From Flavobacterium psychraerolatum (GTDB taxonomy: Bacteria; Bacteroidota; Bacteroidia; Flavobacteriales; Flavobacteriaceae), in the NCBI RefSeq assembly GCF_025960985.1, contig NZ_JAOQMX010000007.1, forward strand, positions 37,166 to 101,165: 64,000 bases of DNA, read 5' to 3'. Within the stretch, counting starts at the first letter, position 1, and every line of letters starts with the position of its first letter. Both the position numbers and the translations under genes were made by a program. The notes beneath the pieces were generated by a model that was not told where the DNA came from, searched no databases, and worked only from the letters and a program-made list of their open reading frames with translations. This document shows positions 8,437 through 16,665 of this stretch, one piece after another.

Positions 8437-8545
8437 TGAAACGGATTTTCAAACGCGGATTTTATATTTTTTATACTGACCACTTTTTACGTCAATCAAT
8501 TTTAAATCTGAAATCGTTAATCCCTAATCAACAATCTTAAATCTC
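8437..8545. repeat. Intergenic simple repeats
   Basis: The spacer contains ACGCAGATGAAACGGATTTTC-like units (8437-8466) and a run of AATCTGAAATCGTTAATCC-type units (about 8504-8540). The second type recurs at about 6640-6676 after the MetZ-like gene; the first has a degenerate relative at about 22566-22612. No gene fits here. Confidence 0.5.
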
Positions 8546-11500
8546 CTAGCCCTTATCCGAAACCCTCAAAATATCGCCAAAAACACCTCTCGCCGTAACG
8601 GCTGAACCGGCTCCAGCTCCCTGAATTACAATTGGTCGGTCTCCGTACGATTCTGTGTAAATTTCGAAGAAAGAATCCGAACCTTTCAACCCACCCAAAG
8701 CGGTGTCCATAGGTACAGAGACTAATTTTACTTCTAGATTTCCTTTGTCGTTTTGTAAATCTCCAGACAATTCTCCAATGTAACGCAATACATGATTTGG
8801 TTGTTGTTCCGCTTTTAACTTATCGTAGACAGGGTCAAATTCTTTTAATTTGGTCAAGAAATCAGCAGCGCTACCTTCACGTAAATGTTCCGGAATTAAA
8901 TTCTGAATTTGTACTTCACTAAATTCGTTTTGCAAATCTAGTTCTCTCGCCAAAATCAATAATTTTCTACCTACGTCATTTCCGCACAAATCTTCTCTTG
9001 GGTCTGGCTCTGTAAATCCACTGTCAATAGCTTCTTTTAATATTTCACTAAAAGGAACATCTTTGGCCGAGAAATGATTGAACAAATAACTCAAAGTTCC
9101 AGAGAACACCCCTTTGATCTTAGTGATATTTTCGCCCGAAAGGTGCAACAATTTAATCGTATCAATCAATGGCAATCCTGCTCCTACATTGGTTTCGTAT
9201 AAATAACTCTTTTGATTTGTTTCTAATGTTTCTCTCAATTCTTTGTAAAAATCGTAACTCAAGGTATTGGCTACTTTGTTTGACGAAATCAAGTCAAAGC
9301 CATTTTCCGCCAAGGTGATATAATTTTCAACAAAAGCAGCACTTGCAGTATTGTCCACCGCAATTAAGTTGGCTAAATGATTCTCTTTAGCGTAAGTGAT
9401 AATATCTTGAATAGAATAGATAGCACCGTTACTTTGGATTTCACTTTTCCAATTTGGAGAAATACCATTTTTATTCAACAATGCGCTCTTTGAGTTTGCA
9501 ATAGCAAAAATATTCAACTTAACTCCTTTTCGTTTTTCGATTGCGTCAGCAGATTCTAGAATTTGATTAATCAAAGTACCTCCAACCAATCCATGCCCAA
9601 AAATAACTAAGTTGATTTTCTTGGCTACACCAAATATTTCTCCGTGAATTACGTTCAAGGCTTTTTTGAGTTCTGTTTTCTTAACTACCAAACTCACATT
9701 TTTACCCGTTACGGTATTATTGAACAGGATTGGAACAATATTGTTACGAATCAAAGCAGTGTACGGCTTATGAAACGTACTCAAATCTTGACCAATAATA
9801 GAAATTACAGATACATTGTCTGTAACCGATATTTTGTTTACATCCTTCGAATAAAAATCATTTTCAAATTCTTTTTCCAATTCAATCATGGCCTTAGTTG
9901 CTTGGTCTGCATCTACTACAAGCCCAATTCCTCGTTCGGAAGACCCTTGCGAGATGATACTCACACTGATGTTATTATCTCCCATTACTCTAAAGATACG
10001 GGCATCAACTCCCGTTTTACCAAGTAATCCGCGACCTTCTAGGTTTACCAATGCTACGTTTTCTAAAACTGAAAGAGTTTTAATTCCTTCTTTATTCGAA
10101 TTTGAAGTGATTAATGTTCCTTGATTTTCATTGTTAAACGTATTCAAAATACGCAACGGAATATTCTTTTCTAAAAGCGGAATAATCGTTTTGGCATGCA
10201 AAATATTCGCCCCAAAATTAGCCATCTCATTCGCTTCATTATAAGACAAATGCTCAATTTTTTTGGCATCCAACACCATTTCAGGGTTGGCCGTATAAAT
10301 TCCATCAACGTGTGTATAATTTTGTAATTCTTCGGCGTTGATATAATTAGCAATCAAAGAGGCGGTATAATTACTTCCATTTCTACCCAATGTAGTTGTT
10401 TCGTGCTTCGCATTCGATGCAATAAAACCAGTAATCACCAATACCGAATCTTTGTTGTCTTTGAAAATCTGAATTACATTTTTCTTCGAAACAGCATCCA
10501 AAGGTTGTGCATCTCCGAAATTTGAATCGGTTACAATCAATTCTCTAGTATCGGCTAGTTTGGCGGCGATTCCTTTTTGATCTAATAGAAACACTAACAA
10601 CTTGGCCGAAACCAATTCACCTTGTGCTAAAATTTGATCTTGAATCTTGGCGCTAAAATCTCCAATCAAACTAACTCCTTCGAATAATTTGTCTAGTTTA
10701 TCAAACTCTTGTGAAAAATCGACAGCTTCGAAACCGTCTTTTTGATAGGATTTAAAACTTTCTAGTAAAGGCTTATAATTTCCATTTTTGGCAGCAATGG
10801 TCAAAATATCGTCCAATTCATCGGTTGCATTTCCTCTGGCCGAAACTACAATTGCGAATTTTTCGTTTTGCTTTATTTTATCAACAACGATATCCAATAC
10901 CTTATTGATACCTTCACCGTTGGCTAAAGATTTACCGCCAAATTTCACTATTTTCATCTGTTTTTTATTTTTGAAAACAACTTCTAACAAATTGTCTAAT
11001 TGTTCGTATTCCATCAGGAAAGCATCATGCCCGTGTTGGGAATCAATTTCACTGTAGAAGACATTATTTTTAAATTTTTTAATCTCATTGTAGGTATCTT
11101 TATTCTCTTTTGCTGTAAAAAACAAATCCGAATTGATTCCTACAATGTATATGTTGGCATCTACTTTTGAAAGAACCGATTCCAATGACTCTCGATTGCG
11201 TGTGATATCAATAGTTTTCAGAAGTTGATTCATCATTTTGTAAGCCGAAAGCTGAAAACGCTTTCCTAATTTCTCTCCGTGGTAGTTCAACCAACTTTCT
11301 ACCTGAAACGTTTCTAACTTCTCGGTCGTATGTCTGTTGAATTTTTCTTTGAATGACTCCGGCGTACGGTAGCACAACATGGCATGTATACGAGCGTCTT
11401 CAATTGGTTTTTTTGAATTATTAAGGATCTGCTCTTGCAAAAAGCAATTGGCAATCAACCAATCAGTCGATTTCCAGTCGGTCGCAATAGGAATAAAATT

Positions 11501-11938
11501 ATCTGCTAGTTTTGGTTCTAATGCCAAAATTTCCCAGGCTATTCCACCACCTACAGAACCACCAATCAAGGCAAACAGATGGTTAATTTTTAAATAACGA
11601 AGGCCTTCAATAAAAATTTTAGCAATGTCTCTTGCCATAAAGTCATGGTACTCCTCTATAATGGGAGAGTTGAAGCCGTTTCCGGGAACGTCAAATGAGA
11701 CTATGGTGTATTTGCGAACATCAATAGTTTTATCGATTCCAACCAAATCATTCCACCAACCTGTTTCTCCAATCACTTGAGAGTTTCCTGTCAAAGCATG
11801 ATTGATTAGAATAATGGGAGCAGAATGCAAAGGCGCACCAAAAACTTGATACGATAGATCGAGAGAGGGATATTTTGCACCGTTTTCGGTAACAAAATTA
11901 AATATAGTAAGATTTAATGGTTTATTTTCCAACTGCAA
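8546..11938 (-). CDS. metX-thrA: Trifunctional fusion: homoserine O-acetyltransferase + aspartokinase + homoserine dehydrogenase
   Basis: One 1130-residue frame joins three enzymes of the aspartate-to-methionine route. Residues 1-325 form a MetX-like alpha/beta hydrolase: oxyanion loop HALTGN (47-52), nucleophile S128 in GGSVGG, acid D271 and H304 in HGHDAFL. From M328 an aspartokinase begins (KFGGKSL, 332-338, where most homologues have KFGGTS), with ACT-type regulatory segments around 620-770. The homoserine dehydrogenase part starts with the NAD(P) motif GHGLVGG (781-787) and continues to the C-terminus (TNVGAGLPLIDT, GVFSGTLSYL). The reading frame shows no break at the 325-328 linker. A SAM-I riboswitch precedes it, so SAM should repress it. 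M328 (nt 10957) could also serve as an internal start. Confidence 0.93.
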   Translation of the reverse strand: MQLENKPLNLTIFNFVTENGAKYPSLDLSYQVFGAPLHSAPIILINHALTGNSQVIGETGWWNDLVGIDKTIDVRKYTIVSFDVPGNGFNSPIIEEYHDFMARDIAKIFIEGLRYLKINHLFALIGGSVGGGIAWEILALEPKLADNFIPIATDWKSTDWLIANCFLQEQILNNSKKPIEDARIHAMLCYRTPESFKEKFNRHTTEKLETFQVESWLNYHGEKLGKRFQLSAYKMMNQLLKTIDITRNRESLESVLSKVDANIYIVGINSDLFFTAKENKDTYNEIKKFKNNVFYSEIDSQHGHDAFLMEYEQLDNLLEVVFKNKKQMKIVKFGGKSLANGEGINKVLDIVVDKIKQNEKFAIVVSARGNATDELDDILTIAAKNGNYKPLLESFKSYQKDGFEAVDFSQEFDKLDKLFEGVSLIGDFSAKIQDQILAQGELVSAKLLVFLLDQKGIAAKLADTRELIVTDSNFGDAQPLDAVSKKNVIQIFKDNKDSVLVITGFIASNAKHETTTLGRNGSNYTASLIANYINAEELQNYTHVDGIYTANPEMVLDAKKIEHLSYNEANEMANFGANILHAKTIIPLLEKNIPLRILNTFNNENQGTLITSNSNKEGIKTLSVLENVALVNLEGRGLLGKTGVDARIFRVMGDNNISVSIISQGSSERGIGLVVDADQATKAMIELEKEFENDFYSKDVNKISVTDNVSVISIIGQDLSTFHKPYTALIRNNIVPILFNNTVTGKNVSLVVKKTELKKALNVIHGEIFGVAKKINLVIFGHGLVGGTLINQILESADAIEKRKGVKLNIFAIANSKSALLNKNGISPNWKSEIQSNGAIYSIQDIITYAKENHLANLIAVDNTASAAFVENYITLAENGFDLISSNKVANTLSYDFYKELRETLETNQKSYLYETNVGAGLPLIDTIKLLHLSGENITKIKGVFSGTLSYLFNHFSAKDVPFSEILKEAIDSGFTEPDPREDLCGNDVGRKLLILARELDLQNEFSEVQIQNLIPEHLREGSAADFLTKLKEFDPVYDKLKAEQQPNHVLRYIGELSGDLQNDKGNLEVKLVSVPMDTALGGLKGSDSFFEIYTESYGDRPIVIQGAGAGSAVTARGVFGDILRVSDKG

Positions 11939-12013
11939 ATCGTGTTATTATGATTTCTATGGAAATATTATAAGGAAAAAGAAAGAGTTGCATAAACTAG
12001 CAGAGTTTGCGTT

Positions 12014-12115
12014 GTTATCTTTCCGCGGAGAGCGGTAGAATGCAGCACCTTCTTCGATGAATCGAAGGGTTGCTAAGGCGTCACCGGGTCTAATCCCTCG
12101 TCCTTTCTTTATAAC
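12014..12115 (-). promoter_or_regulatory. SAM-I (S-box) riboswitch
   Basis: On the minus strand a P1 helix GUUAU/AUAAC closes at 12115 and 12014. Inside are the S-box core blocks AAGGACGAGGGATTAGACCC, then GACGCCTTAGCAACC, a hairpin CUUCGAUUCAUCGAAG, and AAGGTGCTGCATTCTACC. Order and spacing match the SAM-I class. It ends 75 nt before the fusion gene start. No clear T-run terminator follows, so control may be at translation or through a weak structure. A candidate promoter (TACTTTG, 12146-12152, minus) lies just upstream. Confidence 0.93.
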
Positions 12116-12213
12116 ATTTCAATACGTTTATGAACATTTAATATACAAAGTAACTACTATTTTTTTAAACAAACAAATTTTACCGACTCTGTTTTGATTA
12201 CAAAATAGGCCTA

Positions 12214-12267
12214 AAACAAAAACGCAAGTAACAACTGAATCATTTCACTCAGAGACTACTTGCGTTT
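12214..12267 (-). terminator. Hairpin terminator downstream of the small ORF
   Basis: The stem AAACGCAAGTA / TACTTGCGTTT (12257-12267 with 12220-12230) is followed on the minus strand by a T-rich run. It ends the transcript of the 12292-12492 reading frame before the riboswitch begins. Confidence 0.8.
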
Positions 12268-12291
12268 CAATCTAATTTTTCAAAATCCTTT

Positions 12292-12492
12292 TTATATAAA
12301 GAGTGTTTCATTTTCCTTAGAGTACATTAATAATAATGTGTTGACCACATTTTTTTGGTTTTTAAACTTAGCTCCTGCTGCAATTCCAAATCTAGTATTC
12401 GTTAACTCTTCAGTTGTTCCAGCTTCTAGACGGCTACCTCTCCTGCCCCTTAATAAATTGATTGCTCCAGTGATGATTCTTCTTGTTCTCAT
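12292..12492 (-). CDS. Hypothetical small basic protein
   Basis: A 66-residue frame starts MRTRRIITGAINLLRGRRG and is rich in arginine, threonine and asparagine. It begins at ATG with an A-rich upstream stretch usual for Bacteroidota, and a good terminator follows its stop. No family is recognised and there is no signal peptide. It lies downstream of two leader-hairpin units and upstream of the SAM riboswitch, so it could be a real small protein or an extended leader of the methionine locus. Support is its isolation between defined hairpins. Confidence 0.4.
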   Translation of the reverse strand: MRTRRIITGAINLLRGRRGSRLEAGTTEELTNTRFGIAAGAKFKNQKNVVNTLLLMYSKENETLFI

Positions 12493-12570
12493 AATTTTTG
12501 TTTTAATTGTTTTACTTTTTGTTTGTTTCTATTTTTGTTTGTTATTCTTTTTAACTTTCCCCATTTACGA

Positions 12571-12607
12571 AAAAAAAACCCTTTTGGATTGAAGACCAAA
12601 AGGGTTT
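12571..12607 (-). terminator. Hairpin terminator, possible attenuator (unit 3)
   Basis: Stem AACCCTTTTGG / CCAAAAGGGTT with an 8-nt loop, followed on the minus strand by eight T. It lies 30 nt after the stop of a 24-codon frame that ends in a Cys codon, and upstream of the 66-residue ORF. Confidence 0.75.
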
Positions 12608-12636
12608 ATTGTATTTATAAACGTTTCTTTTGGGTA

Positions 12637-12711
12637 TCAACAGACCAGCTTCTGTGCACAGAACACAGCAACGGATGTCATTTTAATATGTTTAGTTCTA
12701 ATTGAAATCAT
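12637..12711 (-). CDS. Candidate leader peptide (unit 3)
   Basis: A 24-codon frame begins with MISIRTKHIKM and ends TSVAVFCAQKLVC, with an internal ATG at codon 11. It contains two cysteine codons, one directly before the stop, and is followed by a strong intrinsic hairpin. The layout resembles a ribosome-mediated attenuator for sulfur amino acids. Nothing beyond layout and composition supports translation. Confidence 0.3.
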   Translation of the reverse strand: MISIRTKHIKMTSVAVFCAQKLVC

Positions 12712-12748
12712 TTTCTTAGAATTGTATTACTATTTTTAATCTTGTAAC

Positions 12749-12778
12749 AAAAAAACCTCCTGATTTCTCAGGAGGCTT
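12749..12778 (-). terminator. Hairpin terminator, possible attenuator (unit 2)
   Basis: Perfect 8-bp stem CCTCCTGA / TCAGGAGG with a GAAA loop and a run of seven T on the minus strand. Together with its flank (ATATAGCAAAAGCCTCC) it is closely similar to the hairpin in front of metY at 14452-14485. Confidence 0.8.
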
Positions 12779-12812
12779 TTGCTATATTTTTAATCTTATT
12801 TGACTATATAAA

Positions 12813-12881
12813 TTATGCAATCGCACTCCTGCGGATTTTCTTAAAATGGACCATCGATTTTTTACAAGTAATAAAATTCAT
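12813..12881 (-). CDS. Candidate leader peptide (unit 2)
   Basis: A 22-codon frame reading MNFITCKKSMVHFKK then IRRSAIA stops 35 nt before the unit 2 hairpin. It has the same length as the metY leader frame (unit 1) and carries Cys at codon 6 and Met at codon 10. It may be a relict or active attenuator peptide; no gene follows at once except the unit 3 leader. Confidence 0.3.
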   Translation of the reverse strand: MNFITCKKSMVHFKKIRRSAIA

Positions 12882-13144
12882 TTTTTTTCTTTTGTTTAGC
12901 AAAGATATGAAATAATCTCAATCGCCGCTTATTATTTTTAATAAATTTAACCTTAATTGCACTAATTAACAGTTAATTGCATTTTCAATTCAAAATTTTG
13001 ATAGTATTATCAAAAAACAAATCAATTAGGAGCTTTTTCTTCAAGTTCCTTTTAAAACTTCTCTATTCCGCTCCTCTGATTTGACTTCTCAAAAATACAC
13101 TCCAAATCCTGATTGGATGTTAAGACCGCTTTAATTTACGGTTA

Positions 13145-14419
13145 TTATAAAGTATCAAAAACGGCTTTCAAATCGGCTTTCAAATCTTCGATATTTTCTA
13201 ATCCTACCGAAAGGCGAATTAAATCTTTCGAAACCCCTGAACCCAATTGTTGCTCCTCTGACAATTGTTGATGCGTTGTGCTTGATGGGTGAATGATTAA
13301 TGATTTTGTATCTCCAATATTTGCTAACAAGGAAAACAATTTCGTGTCGTCAGCCACTTTTTTGGCAGCTTCAAATCCACCTTTCAATCCAAAAGTCAAC
13401 AACCCATTTTGACCCTTTGGCAAATACTCTTTGGCCAAGTCATAATATTTGCTAGACTTCAATCCTGGATAATTTACCCAAGCTACTTGATCTTGTCCTT
13501 CCAACCATTCGGCCAATGCCAAACCATTTTCACTGTGTCTTTGCACACGCACAGACAACGTCTCTAATCCTTGAATAATCTGGAACGCATTTAACGGACT
13601 CAAAGCTGCACCATAATCACGCAATCCTTCAACTCTAACTTTGGCAATAAAAGCTGCCGCACCTAGCGCATCATGATACACCAAACCATGGTATCCAGCA
13701 TTTGGCTCTGTAAACTCAGGAAAACGTCCGCTGCTCCAGTCAAAAGTTCCTGCATCAATAACAGCTCCACCAAGTGAAGTTCCGTTACCGCAAATGTATT
13801 TCGTTAACGAGTGGATAACAATGTTGGCACCATGTGCAATTGGATTTAGCAAAGCAGGTGAAGGCACTGTATTATCAACCATAAAGGGAACTTTCAATTT
13901 ATTGGCCACCAAAGCTATAGCTTTCAAATCCAAAACATCCAATTTAGGGTTACCAAGACTTTCTACAAAAATTACTTTTGTATTTTCATTTGCTGCATTT
14001 TCAAAATTTGCTGCATCAGAAGGGTCAACAAAAGTCGTAGTAATTCCTAAACGGGGTAAAGTGGAATTTAACAAATTAAACGTTCCACCATACAAACTGC
14101 TTGACGCTACAATATGGTCACCTGTTTTCAAAATAGTCAATAATGAAGTTGCAATCGCCGCCGTACCAGATGCGGTAACGACTGCTGCTATTCCACCTTC
14201 AAGTGCTGCCAAACGTTGCTCCAAAATATCATTGGTTGGATTGTTCAAACGTGTGTAGATAAAACCCGCCTCAGCCAAACCAAATAAGTTAGCCGCATGT
14301 TCAGAATTGTTAAAAACATACGAAGACGTTTGGTAAATAGGCACCGCTCGTGTTCCTGCGTGTTTTGTAACATCGTGTCCTGCGTGTAATGCGTTAGTCT
14401 CAAATTTTAAAGTACTCAT
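13145..14419 (-). CDS. metY: O-acetylhomoserine sulfhydrylase
   Basis: The 424-residue length and sequence are typical of MetY (O-acetylhomoserine aminocarboxypropyltransferase), which joins sulfide to O-acetylhomoserine to give homocysteine. The PLP lysine is K207 in HSLTKYICGNGTSLGG, the D182-N183 pair is present, and the ETNALHAGHD start is family-typical. Its substrate is made by the MetX part of the fusion enzyme encoded downstream. A 22-codon leader and a terminator hairpin stand between its likely promoter and the start codon, suggesting control by attenuation. The gene stands alone on the minus strand. Confidence 0.95.
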   Translation of the reverse strand: MSTLKFETNALHAGHDVTKHAGTRAVPIYQTSSYVFNNSEHAANLFGLAEAGFIYTRLNNPTNDILEQRLAALEGGIAAVVTASGTAAIATSLLTILKTGDHIVASSSLYGGTFNLLNSTLPRLGITTTFVDPSDAANFENAANENTKVIFVESLGNPKLDVLDLKAIALVANKLKVPFMVDNTVPSPALLNPIAHGANIVIHSLTKYICGNGTSLGGAVIDAGTFDWSSGRFPEFTEPNAGYHGLVYHDALGAAAFIAKVRVEGLRDYGAALSPLNAFQIIQGLETLSVRVQRHSENGLALAEWLEGQDQVAWVNYPGLKSSKYYDLAKEYLPKGQNGLLTFGLKGGFEAAKKVADDTKLFSLLANIGDTKSLIIHPSSTTHQQLSEEQQLGSGVSKDLIRLSVGLENIEDLKADLKAVFDTL

Positions 14420-14451
14420 GATTTATTTATTAGTGTATTAGTATCTATTTC

Positions 14452-14485
14452 AAAAAAAAAGCCTTCCAATTTCTCGGGAGGCTTT
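14452..14485 (-). terminator. Hairpin terminator within the metY leader, possible attenuator (unit 1)
   Basis: On the minus strand AAAGCCTCCC and GGAAGGCTTT pair around a GAGAAATT loop and are followed by nine T. It lies only 33 nt before the metY ATG, where it would stop metY transcription unless prevented. The sequence is nearly the same as the unit 2 hairpin. Confidence 0.8.
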
Positions 14486-14506
14486 GCTATATCATTTTAC
14501 TTCATA

Positions 14507-14575
14507 TTAAGTAATAGTAAGACTCCAGAACGATTTCTGTTTGGTCATCCACATGCAAAACGAAGTTGATTTCAT
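14507..14575 (-). CDS. Candidate metY leader peptide (unit 1)
   Basis: A 22-codon frame starts MKSTSFCMWMTKQ and ends KSFWSLTIT, 22 nt before the attenuator-like hairpin. Codons 7-10 read Cys-Met-Trp-Met, an unusual cluster of sulfur residues. By analogy with leader-peptide attenuation, stalling at these codons could alter hairpin formation. An overlapping frame lacking an ATG is also open, so translation is unproven. Confidence 0.4.
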   Translation of the reverse strand: MKSTSFCMWMTKQKSFWSLTIT

Positions 14576-14811
14576 CTTTTTAACAATTTTTACCCAAATT
14601 TCTTAAACTATTTCCATTTATCCAAATGATTTTAGATTAATTAACAATTTACTTAATTGAATTCGGGAATGGAAGGATTTCGTTTCTCGTCTATAACGCT
14701 ACTACTCTAAACTATATTTCTTGACTTGGCTATCACAATCGCAAGGATACCTTCTGAAACTTCGGTATGATCGGGAGTGTTTTTTGTTTATTATTTGTAG
14801 GAAAGTTTTAT

Positions 14812-14819
14812 TACATTTG
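14812..14819 (+). promoter_or_regulatory. -7 promoter element (HEPN gene)
   Basis: TACATTTG matches TAnnTTTG, with a TTTG at 14794-14797 in the -33 position. It reads into the broken HEPN gene. Confidence 0.55.
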
Positions 14820-14903
14820 TAAAAAGTAAAGAAACGAAATGAAACTTTCGTAAAGCCACCTAATTTTGGGTGTATAAGCGAAGGTTCGCTTCGCCTATTT
14901 ACA

Positions 14904-14919
14904 CGTTGTACGCAAGATT
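14904..14919 (+). repeat. Left inverted repeat framing the HEPN gene
   Basis: CGTTGTACGCAAGATT is the inverse, at 14 of 16 positions, of the sequence at 16380-16395. It ends 12 nt before the GTG start. A hairpin GCGAAGGTTCGC lies just to its left. Confidence 0.7.
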
Positions 14920-14931
14920 AAAAAAAATCCC

Positions 14932-16380
14932 GTGTTAAAAAGAAAATATCATAAAAATATAGAAAAAGAAATTGCTAAAGTTGAAAACCTTTTAGCAGAT
15001 AAAAACTTCATCATTCTGAATGATTCTTTTCCTATTGATAATTGTGAAATTGAGTTATCTAAAAATAATGACAAAAACAATTTTGACTTTAACCTAAAAT
15101 TAAAAACAAAATTAAACCCTGACCAAATAACATTCCAAAAATTAGGCTTAAACGAAAATTTTAGAGTTGTTTCAAATAATGTAACATACATAATTCCTGC
15201 AAAAGGAACGACTAAAATTTCGGCTAAAAGTTTTGCCCAATCAGAAAACATAAAAGGAGAACTTTCAACATTGCATTCTGAACTATTTCCATTAGAATTG
15301 AATTCATTTTTTCGATTGCTTATTAAAATAGAAGAATCAAATTTAACAACAATATTTCTTGGTTCAGAATATTCCTGTAACGAAACACATTATAGTCTTG
15401 GTTTAATAAATATAGAAATTGAAAATAGAATTTTTCATACTTACCGTTATAAAAAAAATGAAATCAATTATTTAGTAATTGAATGCTTAAACGAAATTAA
15501 TTTTCAATTATTTAGAAATATTTGTGAAACAACACTTAAATCAATTGGCTTTTTAACTGGAAACTGGTATCAAAAAGAACATTACTTTTTTTCATATGAA
15601 TCTTTATATTTTGAAGAACCATCAACATTTTATTATTGTTATTTTGGCAATTCTGTAATTTCAAATCAAGAAATAATTAATCCACAACAATATAGACAAT
15701 TCATAAATACAGATTGTCAAGACTATCCAAAACTTACACCTCTACTTTTTCCTGAATAAACATTGTCAATATTAATAACTCAAATAAAATCAAAACCTGA
15801 ATTAGAAAGAACAATAGAGTTGATTATTGAAGGAAATGAAATTGAATCTCCTTTAATTAAATGTTCAATATTCAGCGTTGCTCTTGAAACTACAACATCA
15901 CTAATACAATTAGAAAATAAAATATTTTTTGCCCCAATAAAAAACACAAAAAACCTAAATTCAGTCTTGAAAGAATTACAATCAATTATTGATAAAGAAA
16001 AAACAAATTTTACGGAATTAGAACACACTGTTCTATTAAAAAAAATAACATATTTAAATACACCATTTAATAAAGATAAGTTTTTACTATCCTACAAACT
16101 TTATAATATTGAATTACCTCAAAAACTTGAATTATTATTAAATACTCGAAATAAGTTTCTGCACGGTAAAACACCTTATGAAGAAGGATTATTAAAAACA
16201 AAAATTAAAGAATTACACCTTGAAGCTGACAGACTTCATATGTTAGTATCAATTTTAATTTTAAAATATATAGGATATAAAGGACATATCAAAAATCAAG
16301 CTGGTTACAGATTAGAAACTAAAAATTATTACGATGAAGATAATATTGAAATTAACGAAAGTGCATTTTACTGTATATAA
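14932..16380 (+). pseudogene. HEPN-domain protein gene split by one in-frame stop
   Basis: From a GTG at 14932 the frame runs 275 codons to a TAA at 15757-15759, then continues in the same frame for 206 more codons to 16380. The second part could only start at a TTG (15763), two codons after the stop. Joined, the product would be about 482 residues: a mixed alpha/beta N-terminal domain without recognised motif, then a helical C-terminal domain with RNKFLHG (R-x4-H, residues 129-134 of the second part), the HEPN ribonuclease signature. The layout resembles ApeA-like abortive-infection proteins. Either it is a pseudogene from one point mutation, two separate chains, or a read-through gene. Codon use is very AT-rich, and inverted repeats frame it exactly. 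Confidence 0.7.
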
Positions 16381-16395
16381 ATCCTGCGTACAACA
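16380..16395 (-). repeat. Right inverted repeat framing the HEPN gene
   Basis: AATCCTGCGTACAACA overlaps the last base of the HEPN gene stop codon and is the inverse of the left repeat at 14904-14919. The pair encloses the gene with almost no spare sequence. Confidence 0.7.
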
Positions 16396-16475
16396 GCAAA
16401 GGTTTCGTTGGGCTTGAAAAGTCAACAATGAAACCGCGGTTGAACGGAACCGCTCTACTTCCGCCACTATGGGGA
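16385..16475 (+). repeat. Structured intercassette repeat, copy A
   Basis: Contains TACAACAGCAAAGGTTTCG, the string CTTGAAAAGTCAAC, and ACCGCTCTACTTCCGCCACTA. Two hairpins are visible: GGTTTCGTTG/CAACAATGAAACC and GCGGTT/AACCGC. Large parts recur at 19089-19226 beyond the tyrosinase pair. Confidence 0.6.
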
Positions 16476-16502
16476 TATCGATAAACAAGTTTAGGTTATT
16501 TA

Positions 16503-16530
16503 AGAGGACAAAGTGTCCTCTTTTTTTTTG
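16503..16530 (+). terminator. Hairpin terminator
   Basis: AGAGGACA / TGTCCTCT with a 3-nt loop, followed by a run of T. It ends plus-strand transcription from the HEPN gene. Confidence 0.85.
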
Positions 16531-16665
16531 AGTATATTTTAGGGTAAGCTTACAGTGAATCCCTTTTCCAAAATTTTAAAAAAAACATCTGATTGCACTA
16601 TATCCCTGTGCGATATAGCTTTATTAAACATACAATTTTTCTGTCGTACATTTCAATTATTTTCT

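Noticed and set aside
8437..8466. Possible regulatory site upstream of the OsmC gene
   Set aside because: The sequence belongs to a simple repeat type found also elsewhere in the window, so no specific operator is claimed.
9644..10027. 127-codon plus-strand ORF within the fusion gene
   Set aside because: Antisense shadow of the aspartokinase/homoserine dehydrogenase coding sequence.
12260..12592. 110-codon plus-strand ORF
   Set aside because: It crosses two terminators and ends in hydrophobic low-complexity sequence; the opposite-strand arrangement explains the region better.
13794..14258. 154-codon plus-strand ORF inside metY
   Set aside because: It is the antisense of a well-conserved enzyme and has no family resemblance.
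16385..16475. Integron attC site
   Set aside because: The block is structured and borders a cassette-like gene, but canonical attC core sites are not present and no integrase is in the window.
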